Both the position numbers and the translations under genes were made by a program. Shown in pieces: positions 1-5,049 of a stretch of DNA of 5,235 nt. Position 1 is the first letter of the stretch. Every line of letters starts with the position of its first letter. The notes under the pieces are model-generated. The model was not told the DNA's origin. It saw only the letters and a list, made by a program, of their open reading frames with translations, and ran no database searches. Source of the stretch: an uncultured Desulfobacterales bacterium (lineage in GTDB: Bacteria > Desulfobacterota > Desulfobacteria > Desulfobacterales > UBA11574); NCBI GenBank assembly GCA_937925895.1, contig CALANC010000086.1:1-5235 (forward strand), in the 5' to 3' direction.

Positions 1-364
1 AGCGATAAGGGTTCTCTCCCATCAAAATGCTAAGCCACCCTCTGTTGATGAAATTTCCCAGGCATTATCTTTTTCTTTGGAACAGGGCAATCTCATATGT
101 AACAAACTCAAGAGTATGGGGATTGTTGATCTGGTCGAAGGCGCTTTTGGAACGGGTTTATTTATAAAAAACCATGCAAAAATTGAAGAAATCCAAAGGG
201 GCGAAAAGGAAGATAAGCTTGAAGCAGCGCTCAAAAAGTTTCAGGATTCCAAAAAAGATTTTACAAAAAAGATAGAGTCTATTCAGGCTAAACAGGTAAA
301 GAAGCAAAAAGATCTTTTCGCTGAAATTGAAAAAAAACTAAAAAAAGACTCAGATAAGACATGA
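1..364 (+). CDS. Winged-helix domain protein with Lys/Glu-rich C-terminal helix (5' partial)
   Basis: The reading frame is open from base 2 to the TGA at 362-364, giving 120 visible residues, so the true start lies left of the window; an internal TTG at 77 is not a convincing start. Visible residues 14-57 look like a winged-helix DNA-binding fold: SVDEISQAL is a first helix, SLEQGNLICNKLKSMGIV a recognition-type helix, and DLVEGAFGTGLFIKN a beta-hairpin wing. From about residue 60 to the end the chain is almost all Lys, Glu, Asp, Gln and Ala (KKFQDSKKDFTKKIES), which predicts a long charged helix or coiled coil. Family knowledge suggests a MarR/ArsR-like transcriptional regulator or a related nucleic-acid-binding adaptor, but no subfamily is recognised. 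It lies 22 bp upstream of a PilZ gene on the same strand, so the two are probably cotranscribed. The fold is inferred from sequence pattern only. Confidence 0.7.
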   Translation, partial: AIRVLSHQNAKPPSVDEISQALSFSLEQGNLICNKLKSMGIVDLVEGAFGTGLFIKNHAKIEEIQRGEKEDKLEAALKKFQDSKKDFTKKIESIQAKQVKKQKDLFAEIEKKLKKDSDKT

Positions 365-386
365 AGGAAAAACTGAAAACAACGTC

Positions 387-719
387 ATGGCGGAAAAAAG
401 ATCAGAATCCAGAAGGATAGTGGATCGATTTTACAGCGTAGAGTTTTTGTCAAAAGACCACTTTATATATCAATTCAAATTGAGAGATATATCCTCAAAA
501 GGTTTGTGTATTATAGTAAATGAGAGCTCGGCGGTATTGAAACAGCTGAAGGTCGGTGACACATTGGCAATGACATTTAATCCTCCAAGAGCCGAAGGTC
601 CACCCGAATCCTTAAAAACAGAAATCGTCCATATCACAAAAAATGCAGAAGAACCATTCACCGGACACGTCTTGATCGGTTTGCTCATCATCGAAAGAAA
701 AAATATTGGTGCCGGCTGA
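387..719 (+). CDS. Small PilZ-domain protein, probable cyclic di-GMP receptor
   Basis: This 110-residue protein consists of little more than one PilZ domain. The two c-di-GMP-binding signatures are visible: an RxxxR motif at residues 5-9 (RSESR, with R10 following) and a D/NxSxxG motif at residues 34-39 (DISSKG). Between and after them are alternating hydrophobic strands typical of the PilZ beta-barrel (FYSVEF, GLCIIV, HVLIGLLII). In this family the arginines clamp the ligand phosphates and the DxSxxG loop contacts a guanine. The protein has no output domain, signal peptide or membrane segment, so it would act in the cytoplasm as a c-di-GMP-responsive adaptor; its partner is unknown. The start at ATG 387 is needed to keep RxxxR, yet it lacks a close Shine-Dalgarno: AAGGA at 364-368 is 18 nt upstream. 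The winged-helix gene ends 22 bp before it, suggesting an operon. The stop is 4 bp from the convergent lipoprotein gene. Confidence 0.85.
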   Translation: MAEKRSESRRIVDRFYSVEFLSKDHFIYQFKLRDISSKGLCIIVNESSAVLKQLKVGDTLAMTFNPPRAEGPPESLKTEIVHITKNAEEPFTGHVLIGLLIIERKNIGAG

Positions 720-723
720 CGGC

Positions 724-1713
724 TCATAACCTCCACCCCCAAAATTCAAGAAATTGAGCAAAATTCCACATGTCGGACGCTGTGCGATTCCAGGGTTTCA
801 GGCTGGTATAAAATTGGTTGCCTGTCTCTTTCGCATCCCCATAAACTTTGTCAGTTCCAACAAACAAATCCATGCTGAGCAGACTTAGAAAAACAGACTC
901 CCAGATTTTAACCGACCCCTTAACATAACCCTTCAAAACACCTTTCTGGTGATATAGGCTGGTTTTGTCGCCGTTCAAAGGAATAGATTCCAGATCCTGG
1001 GCCGGCTTTAAAGATGTTGGAATAATGGAAAGACTTTGACCTTCCTTCAATTCATTTTCATCGATGATTTCCAAGTCCATCACCCGGTGAACACCCGGCC
1101 TTATATAAACCAGCAATTTGGGATCTTTTTTGTCGGCATAGTCCAATCGTCCGGGCAAGGTCTCCCCATAGACCCTTACGGGCCCTTTTTCCCATTTCAA
1201 CGGCAACGCATCATTTGGAAGATAAGATGTGGGAACAATGGCCCGATAGCACCCGCAGGTATGAACCGAAGTAATTAAAACAGGCCTTTTGGCCGAATCG
1301 ATTGTAATTACGATCATAACACCTATGTTTTTCCCGGCCGTTAAATGAAACGGAATCAAACTATAAGGAATCTTAGAAAAGTGGACTCTATAGATTAAAT
1401 TGGTATAGCGTCCATTTTTTGTGGAGAAGTCGCGTTTTAAGTAATAAATAACCGGATTGTCGACCTCTACATAGATTTGTTCCCGCCCGCTGTTGTCGTA
1501 TCTGGCTGAAGGGCGACCGATCCGATTGTATGTCGCCGCGAAGTTGTGTGTCAGAAAAACAGGTGCATGACGTTGAACCAGACTCTCCTCTTTGCCTCCG
1601 CCCAAAAAGACCGTACTTTTTTCCACCTGTTGAATCTTTTGATAGTGCATACATCCGGAAAAAATTAAAACGAACGGTAATAACAATATTACAAAAAACC
1701 TGAAGGTCTTCAT
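724..1713 (-). CDS. Lipoprotein of unknown function with an HxCxC motif
   Basis: This 329-residue protein has a classic lipoprotein signal: MKTFR, a hydrophobic stretch (residues 6-18) and a lipobox ending FSGC with the lipidated cysteine at position 21. Residue +2 is Met, so no Asp retention signal is present and outer-membrane sorting is plausible. I do not recognise the family. The mature part is mixed alpha/beta with no obvious repeats. A motif HTCGCYR at 151-157 (H151, C153, C155) is the most distinctive element; two cysteines in a lipoprotein could bind a metal or heme-like ligand or form a disulfide, which is inference. H111 and H123 lie upstream. The tail is aromatic-rich (MWNFAQFLEFWGWRL, 315-329), possibly a membrane-surface or packing element. 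On the coding strand AAAGAAAGG precedes ATG by about 7 nt, supporting the start. The gene stands alone on its strand, convergent with the PilZ gene. Confidence 0.85.
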   Translation of the reverse strand: MKTFRFFVILLLPFVLIFSGCMHYQKIQQVEKSTVFLGGGKEESLVQRHAPVFLTHNFAATYNRIGRPSARYDNSGREQIYVEVDNPVIYYLKRDFSTKNGRYTNLIYRVHFSKIPYSLIPFHLTAGKNIGVMIVITIDSAKRPVLITSVHTCGCYRAIVPTSYLPNDALPLKWEKGPVRVYGETLPGRLDYADKKDPKLLVYIRPGVHRVMDLEIIDENELKEGQSLSIIPTSLKPAQDLESIPLNGDKTSLYHQKGVLKGYVKGSVKIWESVFLSLLSMDLFVGTDKVYGDAKETGNQFYTSLKPWNRTASDMWNFAQFLEFWGWRL

Positions 1714-1763
1714 CGTTTATCCTTTCTTTGGTGGATCTTTATATGGTTTATTGCCAAAATAGG

Positions 1764-1790
1764 CTCTTCTCCAATTTAGTTGGAGAAGAG
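1764..1790. other. Perfect 11-bp inverted repeat upstream of the lipoprotein gene
   Basis: CTCTTCTCCAA at 1764-1774 is exactly complementary to TTGGAGAAGAG at 1780-1790, leaving a 5-nt loop (TTTAG). No run of T follows on the + strand; on the - strand only CCTATTTTGG follows. It sits about 50 bp upstream of the lipoprotein ATG. It could be a 5'-UTR hairpin or regulator-binding palindrome for that gene, or a weak terminator for transcription entering from further right. The structure is certain; its role is not. Confidence 0.6.
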
Positions 1791-1803
1791 GATTCGAGGA
1801 TTG

Positions 1804-1827
1804 AAGGGGTCAAGGGTCCAAGGGTTT
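1804..1827. repeat. Left array of AAGGG octamers (inverted relative to 2060-2091)
   Basis: Three consecutive 8-bp units of form AAGGGnnn read along the + strand: AAGGGGTC, then AAGGGTCC, then AAGGGTTT. Aligned against the reverse complement of 2068-2091 they match at 21 of 24 positions, so this array and the one at 2060-2091 form a long inverted repeat around about 240 bp. I recall similar AAGGGTTC/AAGGGGTC octamers in intergenic DNA of Desulfobacterales, but that is unverified. Function unknown. Confidence 0.6.
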
Positions 1828-1830
1828 GTT

Positions 1831-1965
1831 CTACAATGATTTTAACAACGCTTTGAGCAGCTTTTCATCTTCCACTGTATCATCCTTGAGAGCTTTTTAA
1901 TTTTCTTTATTTACATAAATTAAATCCCCTGGAAGCAGGACCCGGGTCTCAAAATCTTTCTTCTT
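1831..1965 (-). pseudogene. Possible decayed 3' coding fragment in the intergenic region
   Basis: Between the two octamer arrays the - strand has one frame that reads like protein but is broken by stops. From a stop at 1966-1968 it runs ETRVLLPGDLIYVNKEN to a TAA at 1897-1899, then continues in the same frame with KALKDDTVEDEKLL and a further short Leu/Lys helix to TAG at 1831-1833. VLLPGDLIYV resembles the beta-strand/turn PGD motif seen near the ends of several unrelated families, which is too short to name one. No start codon or ribosome site is visible. It may be the eroded end of a lost gene or may be chance. Confidence 0.2.
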
Positions 1966-2059
1966 TCAGAAATTACTTCGTTTTTTTCAGGATGCAAACA
2001 GCGACCATACGGCTTTTACCAAACTGTAAAATCCCAACAATTCTTAAGCATATCCACTC

Positions 2060-2091
2060 GGCCCCTTGAACCCTTGGCCCCTTGAACCCTT
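2060..2091. repeat. Perfect tandem duplication of a 16-bp unit (right octamer array)
   Basis: GGCCCCTTGAACCCTT occurs twice head to tail, at 2060-2075 and 2076-2091, with no mismatch. Each copy is two related octamers, so on the - strand this is a four-unit AAGGG array (AAGGGTTC and AAGGGGCC alternating). It is inverted relative to the array at 1804-1827. The composition differs sharply from the A/T-rich flanks. It most likely arose by slippage or as a dispersed intergenic repeat; no gene overlaps it. Confidence 0.75.
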
Positions 2092-2140
2092 TTTGGATCA
2101 CTGCAACTCTTTTGGAGATTTTTTCCGAAATATAAGTAGC

Positions 2141-2171
2141 AAAAAAGATTCGTCCAGGAACAATCTTTTTT
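2141..2171. terminator. A/T-rich stem-loop with flanking A and T runs
   Basis: AAAAAAGATT at 2141-2150 pairs exactly with AATCTTTTTT at 2162-2171 around an 11-nt loop. The layout (A run, stem, T run) resembles a bidirectional intrinsic terminator, but the stem has almost no G/C, so it would be weak. It lies 32 bp upstream of the candidate cutA -35 element and could insulate cutA. No intact gene ends just before it on either strand, which lowers confidence. Confidence 0.25.
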
Positions 2172-2202
2172 ATTGGACTATTTCAAAATCTCTTGGTATC
2201 AA

Positions 2203-2231
2203 TTGATTGGAGTGATTTTCAGACCTATGTT
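2203..2231 (+). promoter_or_regulatory. Candidate sigma-70 promoter for cutA
   Basis: TTGATT (2203-2208) and TATGTT (2226-2231) are separated by 17 bp and each match the sigma-70 consensus hexamers at 4 of 6 positions. The -10 ends 46 bp before the cutA ATG, giving a leader of about 40 nt. Placement and spacing fit, but both boxes are imperfect and other A/T-rich matches exist nearby. Confidence 0.35.
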
Positions 2232-2277
2232 CAGATATTTCGGTTGAGATAAAACTCAGGCGTGATGAGGTGAAACA

Positions 2278-2592
2278 ATGAAAGTTCATTTGATTTATAT
2301 GACCGTAGGAAACAAAGAAGAAGCCAAAACAATCGGCAAGGAGTTGATAACATCCGGGCTTGCTGCCTGCGTAAATATCGTTGACAACATGAATTCCATG
2401 TACATGTGGGAGAATGAACTGCAAGATGACAACGAAACGATCCTGATCGCTAAAACTGAAGAGACCCGTGTTCCTGCGCTGATTGAAAAAGTGAAATCCT
2501 TACATAGCTATGACTGTCCTTGTGTATTAAGTCTGTCTGTTTCAGACGGCAATCAGGCATTTCTAAACTGGATTGCTGAGGAAGTGAAGTGA
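2278..2592 (+). CDS. cutA: Divalent-cation tolerance protein CutA
   Basis: The protein is 104 residues, the usual length for CutA1. Hallmarks run in order: a first strand VHLIYMTVGN (3-12) with a following helix, the LAACVNIV segment (29-35), NSMYMWENELQDDNETILIAKT (39-60) equivalent to the family SxYxWxG..E...E..L..KT block, then HSYDCPCVLSLSV (76-88) and GNQAFLNWI (91-99). The usual glycine after W44 is Glu. CutA folds as a PII-like ferredoxin-type trimer. It was named for copper tolerance in E. coli, but its general role is still debated; C31 lies at the ACVNI position where cysteine is common. An extra C80-P-C82 pair may add metal-binding capacity, which is inference. The Shine-Dalgarno GAGGTGA (2267-2273) precedes ATG by 4 nt. 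It has no signal peptide and is probably cytoplasmic. It appears monocistronic: a structured 240-bp spacer separates it from the next gene. Confidence 0.95.
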   Translation: MKVHLIYMTVGNKEEAKTIGKELITSGLAACVNIVDNMNSMYMWENELQDDNETILIAKTEETRVPALIEKVKSLHSYDCPCVLSLSVSDGNQAFLNWIAEEVK

Positions 2593-2601
2593 TTATATTT
2601 C

Positions 2602-2701
2602 GGTCATGCCAGTTTCTTCAAGGTGATATGAAACTCGACTTGGTTACGTGAAAATAGAACAGAACTTGTCAGCATATCACCTTTCAGAAAAAAGCATGAC
2701 C
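2602..2701. repeat. 100-bp imperfect inverted repeat downstream of cutA
   Basis: Arms 2602-2630 and 2673-2701 pair in a single register without bulges, matching at 24 of 29 positions. The perfect blocks are GGTCATGC with GCATGACC (outer, 8 bp), TTTCT with AGAAA (middle, 5 bp) and AAGGTGATATG with CATATCACCTT (inner, 11 bp). The 42-nt centre shows no further strong pairing. It starts 10 bp after the cutA stop. It could fold as a long 3'-UTR hairpin in cutA mRNA or be a MITE-like remnant. No flanking target duplication is apparent and no T run follows, so a standard intrinsic terminator is unlikely. Confidence 0.6.
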
Positions 2702-2734
2702 TCTTACATGCTTCAAAAGCAGGATTTAAAAGGA

Positions 2735-2746
2735 TTCCCCGGGGAA
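2735..2746. other. 12-bp perfect palindrome
   Basis: TTCCCCGGGGAA is a perfect 12-bp palindrome with a G/C core in otherwise A/T-rich spacer, 85 bp upstream of the phosphoribosyltransferase TTG. It could be a regulator-binding site, or chance. Nearby short inverted repeats (AAGCATG 2692-2698 with CATGCTT 2707-2713; ATGCTTC 2708-2714 with GAAGCAT 2744-2750) give the stretch a locally palindromic character. Confidence 0.3.
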
Positions 2747-2782
2747 GCATTGCAGCTTAGTTGAGATGATTCTTGGCAAAGT

Positions 2783-2825
2783 GAAGGAAAGCGACATGAA
2801 AGGAAAATCGCTATCATTGATCTAA
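2783..2825 (+). other. Shine-Dalgarno plus 9-codon ORF at the head of the phosphoribosyltransferase gene
   Basis: GAAGGA (2783-2788) sits 7 nt before ATG 2796, the best ribosome site in this spacer. That ATG opens only MKGKSLSLI and stops at TAA 2823-2825. The phosphoribosyltransferase frame is different and begins with TTG at 2831, 5 nt after this stop, with no site of its own. One extra base in the A run at 2804-2807 would join the ATG to the main frame as MKGKIAIIDLIKLRERT. This is therefore either a leader peptide with translational coupling, a real frameshift, or a sequence error. Confidence 0.45.
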
Positions 2826-2830
2826 TTAAA

Positions 2831-3487
2831 TTGAGAGAACGAACCAGGGTTTTCCGAGATCGGGCCCATGCCGGAAAAATCCTGGCAGACATGCTGGTTG
2901 ATTTTAAGAAAGTCGACGGCCTCATTCTTGGTATTCCGGCAGGAGGCGTACCTGTCGGAGTCGTGCTGGCCGAGCAGCTCAATCTGCCTTTCGACCTGGC
3001 CGTTGTAAGCAAGATAACGCTTCCATGGAACACAGAGGCCGGCTACGGTGCAGTCGCCTTCGATGGGACGCTCAAACTGAATAATGATATGTTGCGGCAT
3101 CTTTCTCTAACCGAGGAAGAGGTTAAAGAAGGTATTAAGAAGACTTCCGCTAAGGTGGTCCGGCGGGTTGACAGGCTTCGAGGCAAAAGACCTTTCCCCG
3201 ACCTTTCGAAGCATTCGGTTATCCTTGTTGACGACGGGCTGGCGTCCGGCTTTACCATGCGTGTGGCCATCGAGGCATTGCGTAAGAGTGGTGCCGCCCA
3301 TATTACTGTTGCGGTGCCGACGGGACACCGCCGGTCGGTTGAAGAAATCAGTGAAGAAGTTGAAGCGCTATACTGTCCGAATATCCGTGGAGGCATGAGG
3401 TTTGCCGTTGCAAGTGCTTACGAGTTTTGGACAGATGTATCAGAAGAAGAAGTCGTCAACATCCTCACCAAATTTAACCATAGATAA
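2831..3487 (+). CDS. Predicted phosphoribosyltransferase, COG1926 type
   Basis: From TTG 2831 the protein is 218 residues, normal for this family. The N-terminus FRDRAHAGKILADML (8-22) is the characteristic opening. GIPAGGVPVG (34-43) is the pyrophosphate loop, and SVILVDDGLASGFTM (129-143) is the PRPP-binding signature with the acidic pair D134-D135. Type I phosphoribosyltransferases transfer ribose-5-phosphate from PRPP to a base or related acceptor; the substrate of this branch is not settled and I do not assign one. The loop is slightly divergent: DDGxATGxT is usual and here Ser replaces Thr and Phe the small residue. No ATG or GTG lies in frame between the upstream stop (2762-2764) and TTG 2831, and TTG lacks a Shine-Dalgarno, so the 5' end is uncertain. 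The flavin-reductase gene follows after 22 bp, implying cotranscription. Confidence 0.88.
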   Translation: MRERTRVFRDRAHAGKILADMLVDFKKVDGLILGIPAGGVPVGVVLAEQLNLPFDLAVVSKITLPWNTEAGYGAVAFDGTLKLNNDMLRHLSLTEEEVKEGIKKTSAKVVRRVDRLRGKRPFPDLSKHSVILVDDGLASGFTMRVAIEALRKSGAAHITVAVPTGHRRSVEEISEEVEALYCPNIRGGMRFAVASAYEFWTDVSEEEVVNILTKFNHR

Positions 3488-3509
3488 TATCCAACTGTTT
3501 GAGGATACT

Positions 3510-4007
3510 ATGAAAAAAGTAGATTACATGGCAATAGCTGAAAAAGCGATGATCCAGATCAAGAAAGGAGCCTTTTTAACCGTAAAATCCGGAGACGATC
3601 TTAACACGATGACCATTGGTTGGGCCACGATGGGTTTTATTTGGAGAAAACCCATTTTTATGATCGCAGTCAGGGATTCCCGGTACACATTTGGGCTCAT
3701 CGAGAAAGCCAGCGATTTTACCGTGTCCGTTCCATCGACGGATATGCACGATGAGATAATGTTCTGCGGAACAAAATCCGGGCGAGATGTCGACAAGTAT
3801 GCAGCATGCAACATGAAAACGGTCAATGCTCAGCACGTCAAGTCACCGATTATCGACACCCCGGGTATCCATCTTGAATGCAGAATCGTTTATAAAACGG
3901 CTATGGATCCGTCATCTCTTGCCGAGGAATACCATAAGCTTTACCCGGAAAAAGATTATCACACCCTTTATTTTGGGGAAATTTTAGACTGTTATGATAT
4001 CGGTTAG
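3510..4007 (+). CDS. Flavin-reductase-like (FMN-binding split barrel) protein
   Basis: I start this at ATG 3510, giving 165 residues, because GAGGA (3501-3505) lies 4 nt upstream; the frame is open further left but overlaps the preceding gene without a better signal. The sequence fits the flavin-reductase-like split-barrel family: AFLTVKSGDDLNTMTIGWATMGFIWRKP (21-48) forms the early strands, PIFMIAVRDSRYTFGLI (48-64) and DFTVSVPS (69-76) the barrel, and FCGTKSGRDVDK (85-96) the conserved Cys-Gly-Thr...Ser-Gly-Arg-Asp loop near the flavin. Family members bind FMN and reduce it or pass electrons to partners; in anaerobes many appear as stand-alone redox proteins of unknown partner. There is no signal peptide, so it is cytoplasmic. 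It is probably cotranscribed with the phosphoribosyltransferase. It converges on the GTPase gene with a 15-bp gap and no evident terminator. Confidence 0.88.
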   Translation: MKKVDYMAIAEKAMIQIKKGAFLTVKSGDDLNTMTIGWATMGFIWRKPIFMIAVRDSRYTFGLIEKASDFTVSVPSTDMHDEIMFCGTKSGRDVDKYAACNMKTVNAQHVKSPIIDTPGIHLECRIVYKTAMDPSSLAEEYHKLYPEKDYHTLYFGEILDCYDIG

Positions 4008-4022
4008 AAGGGAAATAAAAAA

Positions 4023-5009
4023 CTATATTTGAAGCTCCACAATATCGCCGTCCTGAAGAATATAGTCTCGCTGAACCATCTGGCCGTCATATACTGATGT
4101 GCCCCAAACCCTTGCGGTTTTGAGCTTTTCCGAGAAATCCTGATGTATTTTCCCGGCAAAATCTGTAACGGTACTTCCTTTTTTCAAAACAAACGGAGAG
4201 GTAGTGTCAGGTTTTTTCCCGGGTGATTTAGAGTATACGCGAATAATATTCAACATATCTACCAAGATTCTCTTCAGAATCTCAAGTTTATGACCGGTGC
4301 TTGCTGAAACAGAGCTTAGATTCCAGTCTCCCTCAATCAACTCGCAAAAGATCTCAAAATTTTCATCTAAATCCTCATTGTCATGCTTATTGGCCAGCAC
4401 CAAAAACGGGATAACGGTTGGGTGTGGCCGGCGGTTATCGCTCTCCCCTGTATGATCAGGAATAATGCGATGCTCTTTTAGTAAGACAAGCACATCATCG
4501 AATTGTTGTAATGGATCCGTTTGTAAGTCAACGGTTAACAGCACCACATCCGATCTCCGAATAAGGTCGATCAACTCCTGTTTTACATATTCTCTGCTAA
4601 ACGTGGGAGTGTCGATCAACTGGACTTGAATATTCTCCACCGGCATCATCCCCGGTGTCGGCTCCCAGGTCGTGTAGGGATATTCCGCCACCTCCGGAGT
4701 GGCGTTGGTCAACGCCGCCACCAGAGCTGATTTGCCCACATTGGCCGGACCGACAATCACCACCTGTCCGGCACCTTCTTTGTCAATCTGAAAGGCAGAC
4801 TCTCGTTTGCTCAGACTTTTTTTTGTCTGGGAGGTTGTTTTCAGCTTAGAGATTCGTTTGCGAAGGCTTGCCCTTAATTTATCCGTACCTTTGTGTTTGG
4901 GTGTAAGGGTAAGCAGTTCTTCGAGGCAGGCAAGTTTTTCTGCAGGCGTTTTCGCTGCGCGGTATCGCTCTTCGGTGTTAAAATATTCAGGGGGAAGATT
5001 CGCGGGCAT
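4023..5009 (-). CDS. Obg/DRG-like GTPase with C-terminal TGS domain
   Basis: The 328-residue protein opens with a helical segment typical of the DRG branch (LEELLTLTPKHKGTDKLRASLRKRISKLK, 29-57), then a GTPase domain: G1 GPANVGKS (87-94), G2 threonines T113/T114, G3 position DTPT (133-136), G4 NKHD (207-210), G5 SAS (235-237). A TGS domain forms the tail from about 275 (VTDFAGKIHQDF...RDYILQDGDIVELQI). G3 lacks the usual glycine (DxxG), which may affect nucleotide switching; I recall DTPP-like variants in bacterial relatives, so this may be a subfamily trait. DRG/Obg proteins associate with ribosomes or tRNA, and a translation-linked role is inferred. The MPANLPPEYF start matches relatives I recall, yet no Shine-Dalgarno precedes ATG 5009. 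A HEAT-repeat gene ends 36 bp upstream on the same strand. Confidence 0.9.
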   Translation of the reverse strand: MPANLPPEYFNTEERYRAAKTPAEKLACLEELLTLTPKHKGTDKLRASLRKRISKLKTTSQTKKSLSKRESAFQIDKEGAGQVVIVGPANVGKSALVAALTNATPEVAEYPYTTWEPTPGMMPVENIQVQLIDTPTFSREYVKQELIDLIRRSDVVLLTVDLQTDPLQQFDDVLVLLKEHRIIPDHTGESDNRRPHPTVIPFLVLANKHDNEDLDENFEIFCELIEGDWNLSSVSASTGHKLEILKRILVDMLNIIRVYSKSPGKKPDTTSPFVLKKGSTVTDFAGKIHQDFSEKLKTARVWGTSVYDGQMVQRDYILQDGDIVELQI

Positions 5010-5020
5010 TATAAACTTAA

Positions 5021-5049
5021 AAATTAGATAAATTTATAATAAAAGTCAA
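5021..5049 (-). promoter_or_regulatory. Candidate promoter for the GTPase gene
   Basis: On the - strand TTGACT (5049-5044, overlapping the TGA stop of the HEAT gene) is followed after 17 bp by TAATTT (5026-5021). TTGACT matches the -35 consensus at 5 of 6 positions, but the -10 is weak. A better -10, TATAAA (5038-5033), lacks a good -35. With the first pair, transcription would begin about 5 nt before ATG, a nearly leaderless message, in keeping with the missing Shine-Dalgarno. Readthrough from the upstream gene is the alternative. Confidence 0.35.

Noticed and set aside
707..730. Possible hairpin terminator between the convergent PilZ and lipoprotein genes (GCCG/CGGC with T run on the - strand)
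   Set aside because: The stem is only 4 bp, too weak to call a terminator.
1804..2091. CRISPR array
   Set aside because: The repeats are 8-16 bp, directly abutting or inverted, with no regular unique spacers and no cas genes.
2170..2424. - strand open frame spanning the cutA 5' region
   Set aside because: It is antisense to cutA with no ribosome site or family resemblance.
2696..2764. 22-codon ORF from ATG 2696 in the same frame as the phosphoribosyltransferase
   Set aside because: It ends at TGA 2762-2764, lacks a ribosome site and overlaps palindromic DNA; no evidence that it is expressed.
2713..3033. Long - strand open frame opposite the phosphoribosyltransferase
   Set aside because: Its translation is Ser/Arg/Pro-rich with no family pattern, and it lies antisense to a well-supported enzyme gene.
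3402..3509. Longer N-terminus for the flavin reductase
   Set aside because: It would overlap the preceding gene by 86 bp from a TTG, while ATG 3510 has a good Shine-Dalgarno and begins the conserved domain.
4008..4022. Terminator between the convergent flavin reductase and GTPase genes
   Set aside because: The 15-bp gap is A-rich with no inverted repeat, so nothing supports one.
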